Origin: Neoarius graeffei
Taxonomy: Eukaryota > Chordata > Actinopteri > Siluriformes > Ariidae
DNA length: 64,000 nucleotides
Direction of reading: 5' to 3'
Assembly: GCF_027579695.1 (NCBI RefSeq)
Contig: NC_083587.1
Location: 37,381,732 to 37,445,731 of the forward strand
Shown: one piece after another, positions 21,477-31,980 of the stretch
Layout: every line of letters starts with the position of its first letter
Numbering within the stretch: position 1 is the stretch's first letter
Made by a program: the position numbers and the translations under genes
The notes under the pieces: generated by a model
Told to the model about the DNA's origin: nothing
Seen by the model: the letters and a program-made list of their open reading frames with translations, nothing else
The model's database searches: none

Positions 21477-23079
21477 CAACCCCGATTCCAAAAAAGTTGG
21501 GACAAAGTACAAATTGTAAATAAAAACGGAATGCAATAATTTACAAATCTCAAAAACTGATATTGTATTCATAATAGAACACAGACAACACATCAAATGT
21601 CGAAAGTGAGACATTTTGAAATTTCATGCCAAATATTGGCTCATTTGAAATTTCATGACAGCAACACATCTCAAAAAAGTTGGGACAGGGGCAATAAGAG
21701 GCTGGAAAAGTTAAAGGTACAAAAAAGGAACAGCTGGAGGACCAAATTGCAACTCATTAGGTCAATTGGCAATAGGTCATTAACATAACTGGGTATAAAA
21801 AGAACATCTTGGAGTGGCAGCAGCTCTCAGAAGTAAAGATGGGAAGAGGATCACCAATCCCCCTAATTCTGCGCCGACAAATAGTGGAGCAATATCAGAA
21901 AGGAGTTCGACAGTGTAAAATTGCAAAGAGTTTGAACATATCATCATCTACAGTGCATAATATCAAAAGATTCAGAGAATCTGGAAGAATCTCTGTGCAT
22001 AAGGGTCAAGGTCGGAAAACCATACTGGGTGCCCGTGATCTTCGGGCCCTTAGACGGCACTGCGTCACATACAGGCATGCTTCTGTATTGGCAATCACAA
22101 AATGGGCTCAGGAATATTTCCAGAGAACATTATCTGTGAACACAATTCACTGTGCCATCTGCCGATGCCAGGTAAAACTCTATAGTTCAAAGAAGAAGCC
22201 ATATCTAAACATGATCCAGAAGCGCAGACATCTTCTCTGGGCCAAGGCTCATTTAAAATGGACTGTGGCAAAGTGGAAAACTGTTCTGTGGTCAGACGAA
22301 TCAAAATTTGAAGTTCTTTATGGAAATCAGGGACGCCGTGTCATTCGGACTAAAGAGGAGAAGGATGACCCAAGTTGTTATCGGCGTTCAGTTCAGAAGC
22401 CTGCATCTCTGATGGTATGGGGTTGCATTAGTGTGTGTGGCATGAGCAGCTTACACATCTGGAAAGACACCATCAATGCTGAAAGGTATATCCAGGTTCT
22501 AGAGCAACATATGCTCCCATCCATACAACGTCTCTTTCAGGGAAGACCTTGCATTTTCCAACATGACAATGCCAAACCACATACTGCATCAATTACAGCA
22601 TCATGGCTGCGTAGAAGAAGGGTCCGGGTACTGAACTGGCCAGGCTGCAGTCCAGATCTTTCACCCATAGAAAACATTTGGTGCATCATAAAACAGAAGA
22701 TACGACAAAAAAAGACCTAAGACAGTTGAGCAACTCGAATCCTACATTAGACAAGAATGGGTTAACATTCCTATCCCTAAACTTGAGCAACTTGTCTCCT
22801 CAGTCCCCAGACGTTTACAGACTGTTGTAAAGAGAAAAGGGGATGTCTCACAGTGGTAAACATGGCCTTGTCCCAACTTTTTTGAGATGTGTTGTTGTCA
22901 TGAAATTTAAAATCACCTAATTTTTCTCTTTAAATGATACATTTTCTCAGTTTAAACATTTGATATGTCATCTATGTTCTATTCTGAATAAAATATGGAA
23001 TTTTGAAACTTCCACATCATTGCATTCCATTTTTATTTACAATTTGTACTTTGTCCCAACTTTTTTGGAATCGGGGTTG
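21477..23079 (+). mobile_element. full-length Tc1 element, one frameshift
   Basis: The ends CAACCCCGATTCCAAAAAAG and their inverse lie at 21477 and 23079, each next to TA (21475-21476; 23080-23081). The length of 1603 bases is typical. Secondary copies of the core motif AAAAAAGTTGGGAC lie inside each end (21673-21686 and its inverse at 22874-22887), giving the two-sites-per-end IR/DR layout. It is the least decayed of three related copies (others at 47856-48826 and 53081-54639). Confidence 0.95.
21839..22859 (+). pseudogene. Tc1 transposase, single C-terminal frameshift
   Basis: The start is ATG 21839 ([20 protein letters not shown]). The helix-turn-helix is followed by a second DNA-binding half ([17 protein letters not shown]). 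Catalytic residues are all visible: Asp in WSDESK, Asp in QHDNAKPH, Glu in SPIENIW. At about 22715 one base is gained or lost after RQKKT, giving a premature stop; the expected last ~45 residues (TVEQLESYIRQEW...) follow in another frame to 22859. Only one lesion, so this copy died recently. Confidence 0.92.
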
Positions 23080-23084
23080 TATTT

Positions 23085-23690
23085 TTTAAGCATCAAGGCA
23101 AGTTTATTTATATACCGCATTTCATACACCGTGGCAGTTCAATGTGCTTTACAGAGGTAAAAGCAAAACAGTAAACAATAGAAAATAAAATTACATAAAA
23201 TAAAGGGGGAAGAAGAGAGAAAAAAATAATAAGAATTAAATAGTAGAAATAAAATAATAAAATGAAGTAAAAGTTCAGTAAAAAAACAGCAGAATAAAAT
23301 GGAATAAAAGTTAAGTAAAGTTTAAAACATGTAAAGATGATGATATTTATCAGTTAGCAGAAAGCATCTGAGAACAGCTTGGTCTTTAGTCTAGATTTGA
23401 AGCTGCCAACAGCAGGAGCATTTTTGATGTCCTCTGGGAGTTGGTTCCATAGCTGTACTGCATAGTAGTTAAAAGCTGCTTCACCACACTTTGTTTTAAC
23501 AACAGGTTTTACCAGTAAATTTAGCTGCTGCGATCTGGTAGATCTGATTGGGTTCGGCCGCTGCAACATATCAGAGAGGTAATTGGGCCCTGTACCATTT
23601 AGAGATTTGTACACCAGCAGCAATGCTTTAAAGTCAATTCTGTAGCTTACTGGAAGCCAGTGAAGGGACCTTAAAGAACACTAATAGGTG
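23085..23690 (-). mobile_element. L2-like LINE 3' fragment
   Basis: Minus strand 23623-23354 encodes LLVYKSLNGTGPNYLSDML...AAFNYYAVQLWNQLPEDIKN...FKSRLKTKLFSDAF, the C-terminus of an L2/CR1-group reverse-transcriptase protein. The 3' untranslated part at 23085-23350 contains the common AAGTTTATTTATATACCGCA end sequence. 5' truncated near 23690. Confidence 0.85.
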
Positions 23691-24447
23691 TGGCCTGTCT
23701 CCTCTGGGTATGACATCTACAGTCTTTCTTCTTGGGTGGTTAGAAAACATCTTAGGGATTACAGGAAGGTATAATTTGTTGATCTAATGTGTTAGACAGA
23801 TAACACTGGCTTTTGTTGACGGACCTAAGCGGAGTTTGCTGGCTTGATTGAAACACCAAGTCTACTGAGGAAATTTAAACAATTATATGCATTGACTCTT
23901 GAAATCTTTCAATAAGGTATGATTTTAAAAAGTGAGACCAAATTTAAAGGTAGACTGCCTTTCAGATTTTTCAAGTTTAGGTCATAAAAATAATTTTCCC
24001 TGACACCCAATTATCTTTGTTTAGTGGACTGAAAACTACTGAATTCAAATCACAGACTTCCAATTTTATTATTATTATTATTATTTTTTAATAGAACAAT
24101 TAATTAATTTAGGGCAACGTGGCCCTAAATTCTCCGCTATTTTTTCTTGCTTCACTGTGACCCAACTCAAGATACTACGTCATGCATTATGTGGTGGGCT
24201 TTCTATGTTCGCTCAAGGCATTGTGGGATACAAATTTCAAACAGGAGAGGGAAATGGATGATGTGAGTGTGCGAATGAAACATGAAAGACCAACTACAGT
24301 AGCAGAAAGTGAGAAGAAAAGATGTTATGTTGCGAAGGAAAGGAAATGCAGGCTCAAACTAATAAATATCGGCGGTCAGCGAGCACCTTGGTGTGATCAG
24401 TTGTTCGTTTAGTGACAGAATGATGTAACTGTCAGTGCACGGTCAAA
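23691..24447. other. no supported gene
   Basis: Mixed sequence with an (ATT)n run at about 24067-24085. A + strand frame at 24182-24412 with a basic stretch (EKKRCYVAKERKCRLK) is unassigned. Confidence 0.45.
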
Positions 24448-24456
24448 GTAAACCTG

Positions 24457-24533
24457 TAGATGGCAGTAATGCAACACTGAATGCCGCATGACGGAAAACC
24501 CAACAGAAGAAAGAAGAGAAGAAGAAGAAGCAG
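24457..24533 (+). mobile_element. very short LINE 3' tail insertion
   Basis: A 77-base segment, GATGGCAGTAATGC... ending in a (GAA)n-rich tail, is flanked by GTAAACCTG at 24448-24456 and 24534-24542. This is a severely 5'-truncated LINE copy; the GGCAGTAATGC motif before an A/G-rich tail resembles I/Nimb-type LINE ends. Confidence 0.7.
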
Positions 24534-24592
24534 GTAAACCTGCGCATGGACTTTCTCTATCTGTTTGACTGCGTGAAGTGACCGATTTTACA

Positions 24593-25130
24593 ATAATAAT
24601 AATAATAATTTCGATTTATATAGCGCCTTTCTCAAAACCCAAGGTCACTTTACAATTATAAGGGGGAAAAAAAAGTCCACCAAATAAAGGTCAGAATGTC
24701 ATTCCAATGGTGTAGCAGCCACAGTCCCACCAAAAGGCGCATGAAAACAAGTCCCACACCGCCTACACAGCCGCCACGATACCGCCAGGTGACATCACTC
24801 AGAACACCGCGCCATGAATCCACAAAGTGAGCACAGACGCACCACCATGCAGAGTGCTGGTATGTTCCAAACTGCCTGCACATCCGCCATGACACCACCG
24901 AGCAACATCGCTCGAAACATCACAGCAAGCACTAAAGCACTGCTGCACAGAGCACTGGACAACCACGATGTCAAAATGAGCAACGAGCTCAGTGAAGTCC
25001 ATAGCTAGGAGCACAGGCATCACCCACGGCAAACCAAGGCCTGGAGGGAACCGATGCCCAAAACTGGGTCTGGAGTTATACCACATTATCCTCAAATTAA
25101 ATAACTTCCCAGCCACAGAATGGTCTCTTT
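24593..25130. repeat. (AAT)n and probable retroelement-derived sequence
   Basis: (AAT)n at 24593-24608 leads into TTTCGATTTATATAGCGCC, a 3'-end motif shared by several fish LINEs and SINEs, so the block up to about 25120 may be a LINE/SINE on the minus strand. No coding match recognised. Confidence 0.4.
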
Positions 25131-25234
25131 TTTTTTTTTTAAGATATTACAGACATAAACATATATCACAATGACCAAATTTCAGAGGGAACTAAATTTC
25201 ACCGATTTTATGAAATCGAAAGGCCGTCTACTTG

Positions 25235-25550
25235 GGCGGCATGGTTGCCTCACAGCAAGAAGGTTCTGGGTTCGGCGGGGGCCTTTTTGTGCAGAGTTTG
25301 CATATTCTCCCCGTGTCTGCGTGGGTTTCCTCCACGTGCTGCAGTTTCCCCCACAGTTCAAAGACACGCGGTTAGGTTAATATAGGCCTTGGGCTGAGGT
25401 CCCCTTGAGCGAGGCACCTAACTTCCAACTGCTCCCTGGGCACTGTTAGCATGGCTGCCCACTGCTCTGGGTATGTGTATGTGTGCATGTGTGTGTTCAC
25501 TGGCTTCAGATGGGTTAAATGCAGAGAGGAATTTGACAAGCATGTGATGA
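25235..25550 (+). mobile_element. tRNA-derived SINE, long-tail subtype
   Basis: The head starts GGCGGCATGGTTGCCTCACAG, followed by the conserved body (GCAGAGTTTGCATATTCTCC). The 3' half GGGCTGAGGTCCCCTTGAGC...CAGATGGGTTAAATGCAGAG differs from the tandem SINEs but matches the copy at 49995-50306, so these two form a separate subfamily. Confidence 0.85.
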
Positions 25551-26185
25551 ATAAAGCAGACATCCCAAGTCTCCTGGAAGTTCCAGGAGTCTCCCGCATA
25601 TTGATAGCGGCTCCCTGATGCCTGCAAATTACATACAATCTCACAGAATCTAGAGCAAGTGAGCAAGCTTCATCCCGAACCGACCAGATGCAAACTTGTG
25701 TACATCACAATAACAGGCCTGTGGTGTGGTGGCACACTATTGAGTAGGGTAGAGTGCGGTTTGGGATGCGGCCAATTTCACAACGCGTAGTTCCAGTTAA
25801 AGAAAAAAAAAAAAAAACAAGTGTACACGCGTGCTCTCTGGTGGTTCATATGTGTGTGTACGCACGAGCCCTCTGGTGGTTCATATGTGTGTGCACGCAC
25901 TTGCAATGTAGTGGCGATGGCGCGTGAGGCATGTTTTCTCCCGCCTCTGCATGCGCTGTTTGGCCAAAGCAGTGGAGAGGAGAAGAAATGAACCGGCCGC
26001 CATTTTCCACGCGCTTCTCCCTCTAACAATGATTCAGTCAGTCAGTGCATAGGAGCAGGAGCGTCATGGCAGAGGCAGAGTGCCCCAAGAAACGAAAATA
26101 GGACATATTCTACATCAGACTACACAAAAGTGTACCCTTGTCTGATAAGAGTAAGGAATACTCTGGGTGTCCAGATTCAATCAGT

Positions 26186-26773
26186 CTTCTTCTTCTGGCT
26201 GCTCTTAGGGGTCGCCACAGTGGATCTTTCGTCTCCATTGCTCCCTGTCTTCCACATCCTCCTCTACCACACCTGCCACTTTCATGTCCTCTCTCACCAC
26301 ATCCATGTATCTCCTCTTTGGCCTTCCTCGTTTTCGTGTGCCTGGCAGCTCCATCCTCAACATTCTCCTTCCCACATGCTCTGCATCTCTTCTCAGGATG
26401 TGCCCATACCATCTCAGTCTCAGCTCTCTTAGCTTAATTCCCAAGGTCTCCACATGTGCTGTCCCTCTGATGTGCTCGTTCCTTATCCTGTCCAACCTCG
26501 TCACTCCCATCGCAAACCTTAACATCCTCAACTCCGCTACCTCCAACTTTGCCTCCTGTCTCTTCGTTAAGGGTACGGTCTCCAATCCGTACATCACAGC
26601 TGGTCTCACTACTGTCTTATACATCTTACCTTTCACTTTTGCTGGGACTTTCCTATCACAAACGACTCCCGAAATCCTTCTCCAACTGCTCCACCCTGCC
26701 TGCACTCTCTTTCTCACCTCACTATCGCAGACCCCATTTTCCTGCACAGTTGACCCCAGGTACTTGAATTCAC
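26186..26773 (-). mobile_element. RTE-type LINE, 5' truncated
   Basis: The minus strand encodes 190 uninterrupted codons of the reverse-transcriptase C-terminus (FKYLGSTVQENG; VRPAVMYGLETVPLTKRQEAKLEVAELRMLRFAMGVTRLDRIRNEHIRG in part; LRWYGHILRRD; RGRPKRRYMDVVREDM). An 18-base duplication TGTCCAGATTCAATCAGT flanks it at 26168-26185 and 26774-26791. The 3' end is an (AAG)n tail. The complete frame and perfect duplication indicate a young insertion. Confidence 0.93.
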
Positions 26774-27212
26774 TGTCCAGATTCAATCAGTAAGAAGCTT
26801 AATATATTGTGGTTATCATAGTTTATGGGTTGGGGGCAGAGGTGGACAGTAATGAAGTACATTTACTTGAGTACTGTACTTAAGTACACTTTTTGAGTAT
26901 CTGTACTTTACTTGAGTATTTTTTTTTTTCTGGAAACTTATGACTTTAACCTCACTACATTTGAAAGACAAATATCGTACTTTTTTACTCCACTACATTT
27001 CTATCAAGGCCCTTGTTACTTGTTACTATGAAACAGCTTTGAAAGTGGATTTTTTTTCTTTTCTTTTCTAAAATGTGATTGTTTTTTTCACAGGTGACAC
27101 CTGAGACAGTCTATCAGTAATCACTAGGATCACGTCACATCCATAGACTGTATGAAATCAAGTTCAATGATTTTTCAGCAGTATTATTTGAACACGATCA
27201 GTTGATGGCAGA

Positions 27213-27380
27213 ATGGAAGGAGGCGGTTCTTCTGGAGAATGCATGACCCATGAACCCATGTTTCAGTTTTCTGTACGGATTAAAGATTCATTTCGTTTTA
27301 AATGTTTGCTTTGTTTGCCTAAAACGAACCACATCACGGCCTATAAAAACCCGCCGTCCAACCTGTGGAAGCATATTGAG
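27213..27380 (+). CDS. BED zinc-finger exon of hAT transposase
   Basis: 56 codons start at ATG 27213 and end at a donor (CATATTGAG|GTATAT). FKCLLCLPKTNHITAYKNPP followed by LWKHIE has the Cys-x2-Cys pair and first His of a BED finger; a His would come from the next exon, or VYKH if the donor is not used. BED fingers bind the element ends in hAT transposases. No catalytic exon follows, so this is an orphan exon. Confidence 0.7.
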
Positions 27381-27486
27381 GTATATAAACATTTTATGCC
27401 AAGAGAAAGCTTGCAATGAAGTTGTCTGTGCTTTTAGAGCTAGCGATAATGTTGCAATAGCTATGCAGTCTGGTTAAGTGTACTGC

Positions 27487-27995
27487 ATGCTCTTGCGACA
27501 AGGCTTTCGCAGATAGCTTTTCGCAGACAGTTGTAATTTATCGTTGAGCGGGGAGTAATAGGTGTGCGCGATGTTATTCACCGCCACAACGCAAGGGGGC
27601 GCGAAGTCGCGAAATCGCTAGGAGTAGTTGGTGGGTGTGGTTAGTGGAGTGTTTATCCTCCGGTTACTTATAATGACTAGAACTGGAGTCGTATAGATGT
27701 ACGTACTTCCTCGATCAACCGCTCTTCGTGCTGCTCCATCTTCGCTCGTGTTTTTAAAAATGGCGGTCATGAAAACAAACCAAACCGGGAAAGTAGGGAA
27801 GCGGAAGTGCGTGTACAGCGGATGTAGAGTGGACCACTCAGAGCCCTCTTGTCTGCGACACTGTCTGCGAGGCTTCTGCGGTGGTCACAATTTTTGGGAG
27901 GTGCGCGCAGAGCGTCTGCGAAGGGGGGGGGGCTACGCAGACGCTATCTGCGACGCTATCTGCGAGGACTGGGTTGTCAGCATAAATTGGCCTTT
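27487..27995. repeat. CpG-rich block with repeated TCGCAGA motifs
   Basis: A GC-richer segment inside the hAT. Left part CTTTCGCAGATAGCTTTTCGCAGACAG and right part with CTGCGAGG, CTATCTGCGACGCTATCTGCGAGG carry TCGCAGA/TCTGCGA in opposite directions, like subterminal repeats of another small DNA element. The start codon context AAAATGGCGGTCATG near 27758 precedes a short Lys-rich reading. No target duplication found. Confidence 0.45.
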
Positions 27996-29171
27996 AGTCA
28001 AACGACTTTCTATGGATTTGCCTACCAAGTTGCCATTGTCTTGTCCACAGCTAATGTTGACACGTAGCTAGTTAACTTGGACACTGTTAGTTAGCATGTA
28101 AAAACAGAGTTTCGCGAACATGAATAACGTTAACTTATCTGAAGTCCTTTCAGAAATGTTTTAGCATAATCTTGCCAAATAAACAGAATGTAGAAATCTT
28201 TCTTTTCTAATAGCATTAGCTACCCAATATGATTTCGAGTTTGAAAAGAGTTTGCTAGCATGTCAGGTGGAGTTTCACTGACTAGCTAGCTTAATGTTAA
28301 ACCACCATGATGGCACAGCATGCGTTCATTTTGTAAATCCAGTCGGTTGCTTCAGAGACATTAGGTTTTGTAAGCGTTGTGGCGATGATACAACAATGCA
28401 CTGACAGAAAATGTACTTTTAATACTTAAGTATTTTTAAAAGTAAATACTTTAACTTAACCCTTTGATGCAAAACATGGGTCAAAAGTGACCCGGCTGAG
28501 TTTTTATCTTCTATATCTTTGCAATAAATTAATTCCATCATTCAGTATTCAAGGTATTCCTCAAGTAACTTGTTTTTGATCATCATACATCCTTATTTTA
28601 TTTTTTCCTTTCTTACTTTTTGAATAAAAACCCTTTTTGTATCATTACCCTTCTAATGCACAACATGGGTCAAAAACGACCTGCATTCATTTTCCAGGTT
28701 ATTTCATGTATGGCTGAGTGTTTCTATGATATACTTTTGAAATAAATTCATTTTGTCATTTACTTTTCCAAATATGCAGTAAATATCTTGATTTTGTTTA
28801 GCACAAATCATCATTTTTATTTTTCCTTTCTTAAGTTATGAACAAGCACAGCTTTTGTAATTCTACATCAAGTTTACACACATGGGTCAGAAACGACCCG
28901 CATGCATTTACTCCAGCGTTTGGTGGGAACTGTGAATTGTGCTTGTGTCAGACATTTCACAGCTCAGCACAGCGCCCTTTGCCCATCTAATACATGTAAG
29001 TAATGTTTTTCAATTGTTCTAACATTACCTTAGAAAAAAACTGATTATGTTTAGGTTACCTTGAGAGTGAGTAGATTACTTGTCAGAAAGTTACAAGTAA
29101 TTACTATTAGCTACCTAGCTGTTGACATATTCTACTTTAGTTAGCTAATTTTATTGTAGTTGGCTTAGCTA

Positions 29172-30775
29172 CAGTGGGGCAAAAAAGTATTTAGTCAGCC
29201 ACCAATTGTGCAAGTTCTCCCACTTAAAAAGATGAGAGAGGCCTGTAATTTTCATCATAGGTACACTTCAACTATGAGAGACAGAATGGGGGGAAAGAAT
29301 CCAGGAAATCACATTGTAGGATTTTTAATGAATTAATTGGTAAATTCCTCGGTAAAATAAGTATTTGGTCACCTACAAACAAGCAAGATTTCTGGCTCTC
29401 ACAGACCTGTAACTTCTTCTTTAAGAGGCTCCTCTGTCCTCCACTCGTTACCTGTATTAATGGCACCTGTTTGAACTCGTTATCAGTATAAAAGACGCCT
29501 GTCCACAACCTCAAACAGTCACACTCCAAACTCCACTATGGCCAAGACCAAAAAGCTGTCAAAGGACACCAGAAACAAAATTGTAGACCTGCACCAGGCT
29601 GGGAAGACTGAATCTGCAATAGGTAAGCAGCTTGGTGTGAAGAAATCAACTGTGGGAGCAATTATTAGAAAATGGAAGACACACAAGACCACTGATAATC
29701 TCCCTCGATCTGGGGCTCCACACAAGATCTCACCCCGTGGGGTCAAAATGATCACAAGAACGGTGAGCAAAAATCCCAGAACCACACGGGGGGACCTAGT
29801 GAATGACCTGCAAAGAGCTGGGACCAAAGTAACAAAGGCTACCATCAGTAACACACTACGCCGCCAGGGACTCAAATCCTGCAGTGCCAGACGTGTCCCC
29901 CTGCTTAAGCCAGTACATGTCCAGGCCCATCTGAAGTTTGCTAGGGAGCATTTGGATGATCCAGAAGAGGATTGGGAGAATGTCATATGGTCAGATGAAA
30001 CCAAAATAGAACTTTTTGGTAAAAACTCAACTTGTCGTGTTTGGAGGAGAAAGAATGCTGAGTTGCATCCAAAGAACACCATACCTACTGTGACGCATGG
30101 GGGTGGAAACATCATGCCTTGGGGCTGTTTTTCTGCAAAGGGACCAGGACGACTGATCCGTGTAAAGGAAAGAATGAATGGGGCCATGTATCGTGAGATT
30201 TTGAGTGAAAACCTCCTTCCATCAGCAAGGGCATTGAAGATGAAACGTGGCTGGGTCTTTCAGCATGACAATGATCCCAAACACACCGCCCGGGCACCGA
30301 AGGAGTGGCTTTGTAAGAAGCATTTCAAGGTCCTGGAGTGGCCTAGCCAGTCTCCAGATCTCAACCCCACAGAAAATCTTTGGAGGGAGTTGAAAGTCCG
30401 TGTTGCCCAGCGACAGCCCCAAAACATCACTGCTCTAGAGGAGATCTGCATGGAGGAATGGGCCAAAATACCAGCAACAGTGTGTGAAAACCTTGTGAAG
30501 ACTTACAGAAAACGTTTGACCTCTCTCATTGCCAACAAAGGGTATATAACAAAGTATTGAGATGAACTTTTGTTATTGACCAAATACTTATTTTCCACCA
30601 TAATCTGCAAATAAATTATTTAAAAATCAGACAATGTGATTTTCTGGATTTTTTTTCTCATTCTGTCTCTCATAGTTGAAGTGTACCTATGATGAAAATT
30701 ACAGGCCTCTCTCATCTTTTTAAGTGGGAGAACTTGCACAATTGGTGACTGACTAAATACTTTTTTGCCCCACTG
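29172..30775 (+). mobile_element. complete Tc1 element with intact transposase frame
   Basis: The ends CAGTGGGGCAAAAAAGTATT and their inverse are at 29172 and 30775, flanked by TA (29170-29171; 30776-30777). The inverted similarity extends about 200 bases each side, with a second AAGTATTTGGTCACC-type site inside each end (29361-29374; inverse at about 30582). The length is 1604 bases. The ends resemble those I recall for a Tc1 group shared by flatfish and other fish (Passport/PPTN-like); that name is tentative. It is the innermost and so the youngest layer of this stack. Confidence 0.95.
29538..30560 (+). CDS. Tc1-type transposase, uninterrupted 340 codons
   Basis: This enzyme cuts and inserts the element at TA sites. 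Residues 1-50 form the first helix-turn-helix ([20 protein letters not shown]), a linker with RSGAPHK sits where others have a GRPR-type motif, and a second DNA-binding half runs to about 115. The catalytic triad is D153 (WSDETK), D244 (QHDNDPKH) and E279 (NPTENLW), with 34 residues between the last two. The glycine box is [12 protein letters not shown]; Pro194 is unusual there (Val or Leu is common) and could impair folding. Length equals the family norm. The start is the first ATG, 366 bases from the left end. Whether it is active cannot be read from sequence. Confidence 0.95.
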   Translation: MAKTKKLSKDTRNKIVDLHQAGKTESAIGKQLGVKKSTVGAIIRKWKTHKTTDNLPRSGAPHKISPRGVKMITRTVSKNPRTTRGDLVNDLQRAGTKVTKATISNTLRRQGLKSCSARRVPLLKPVHVQAHLKFAREHLDDPEEDWENVIWSDETKIELFGKNSTCRVWRRKNAELHPKNTIPTVTHGGGNIMPWGCFSAKGPGRLIRVKERMNGAMYREILSENLLPSARALKMKRGWVFQHDNDPKHTARAPKEWLCKKHFKVLEWPSQSPDLNPTENLWRELKVRVAQRQPQNITALEEICMEEWAKIPATVCENLVKTYRKRLTSLIANKGYITKY

Positions 30776-31362
30776 TAACTACATAGTTAATAAATAAATA
30801 ATTAACTGGCCCCATTCACTGCTAAAGTAATTACTTGAAACAAATTATTATTATAGTATTAAGACATTTAATTTTAAATCACACTTGGATGACCCATGTG
30901 TAGTAATATAAAAAGTATTTTTGTTCATAAAGTAGGAAAGAAAAAATTAAATTAATGATTTGTGGTAATTAAAAACAAGATATTTAAAGAATACTTGGAA
31001 TATTCAATCATAAAATAAATTGATTTCAAAAGATAGAGCAAAGAAAAACTCCGTCAGCATGAAATAACCTGAAAATGAATGCGGGTCATTTTTGACCCAT
31101 GTTGTGCATTAGAAGGGGTGTGCATATGTTTTGCATCAAAGGGTTAAGTAAAAATTTGACTGGACGACTTTCACTTGTATCAGAATAACATTTGACAAGT
31201 GGGATCTGTACTTTGACTTAAGTTATGAAGTTGGGTACTTTGTCCAACTCTGGTTGGGGGCAGCTAATTCCCCAAGTCAGGGTGTCAGCTATGAATCTGA
31301 GTGAATTCAGATATTGTTCATCTCTAAAAGGCCACCCCAAAATCCACCAGAATGCAGGAAAT

Positions 31363-31737
31363 CTCATCTCATCTCATCATCTCTAGCCGCTTTATCCTGT
31401 TCTACAGGGTCGCAGGCAAGCTGGAGCCTATCCCAGCTGACTACGGGTGAAAGGCGAGGTACACCCTGGACAAGTCGCCAGGTCATCACAGGGCTGACAC
31501 AGACACAGACAACCATTCACACTCACATTCACACCTACGGTCAATTTAGAGTCACCAGTTAACCTAACCTGCATGTCTTTGGACTGTGGGGGAAACCGGA
31601 GCACCCAGAGGAAACCCACACAGACACGGGGAGAACATGCAAACTCCACACAGAAAGGCCCTCGCCGGCCACGGGGCTCGAACCTGGACCTTCTTGCTGT
31701 GAGGCAATAGCGCTAACCACTACACCACCGTGCCGCC
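31363..31737 (-). mobile_element. tRNA-derived SINE, tandem-array subtype
   Basis: Same subfamily as 16296-17439. Flanked by TGCAGGAAAT at 31353-31362 and 31738-31747. Head on the right (GGCGGCACGGTGGTGTAGTG), tail GATGAGATGAGATG on the minus strand. It inserted into the outer element of the stack. Confidence 0.93.
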
Positions 31738-31980
31738 TGCAGGAAATCACATCAACCAAATTCAAAATTTTCTCGGGGAGTACCACAAAAAAAAATAAAT
31801 AAATCCCCAAAGCGGGGAGACCTCCCTGAAATGAATTTTGTCAGGTTGGGATGTCTGATAAAGTTCTTCTTTTTGTAACTGGTTTATTTTTCTGCTGGTT
31901 TGGCGACACTAAACACGACAGAAGATAGGTGGCGATGTCGGTTGTTTCCAGTTAACCAAAGCAAGTGAAGAAGAAACAAA

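Larger units (their letters stand above)
28460..31143. mobile_element. piggyBac-like element split by a Tc1
   Basis: The ends CCCTTTGATGCAAAACAT and ATGTTTTGCATCAAAGGG sit directly next to TTAA (28456-28459; 31144-31147), the piggyBac target. The motif ACATGGGTCAAAA(A/G)(C/T)GACC recurs subterminally at about 28475, 28665 and 28880 on the left and near 31085 on the right. Without the Tc1 it is about 1.08 kb with no transposase, so it is non-autonomous. Confidence 0.85.
26837..31252 (+). mobile_element. hAT element split by a piggyBac-like element
   Basis: The ends CAGAGGTGGAC (26837) and GTCCAACTCTG (ending 31252) are flanked by a perfect 8-base duplication GTTGGGGG (26829-26836; 31253-31260), diagnostic of hAT. 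Subterminal ACTTGAGTA/ACTTAAGT motifs repeat inside both ends. The only transposase remnant is a BED-finger exon at 27213-27380. Subtracting the inserted piggyBac-like element leaves about 1.7 kb, a non-autonomous size. Confidence 0.9.
25557..31857 (+). mobile_element. outer DNA element of a nested insertion stack
   Basis: The ends CAGACATCCCAA (25557) and TTGGGATGTCTG (ending 31857) are flanked by ATAAAG at 25551-25556 and 31858-31863. Only about 870 bases belong to this element; the rest is inserted later (RTE 26186-26773, hAT stack 26837-31252, SINE 31363-31737). A coding remnant at 26065-26185 (MAEAECPKKRK, a stop, then YPCLIRV in shifted frames) resembles the N-terminus of hAT-type transposases with a TTF/BED-like finger. 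The visible 6-base duplication is shorter than the 8 bases usual for hAT, so the superfamily is uncertain. Confidence 0.72.

Noticed and set aside
26284-26793. A 169-codon + strand frame rich in Ser/Leu/Pro.
   Set aside because: Antisense to the RTE reverse-transcriptase end, which is the supported reading.
27697-28071. A 124-codon frame with several Cys residues that could be a zinc-finger exon.
   Set aside because: Cys spacing does not match THAP or BED fingers and the sequence lies in a CpG-rich repeat block; left unassigned.
29519-30187. A 222-codon open frame antisense to the intact Tc1 transposase.
   Set aside because: It is the mirror of a strongly conserved coding region on the + strand; no independent similarity.
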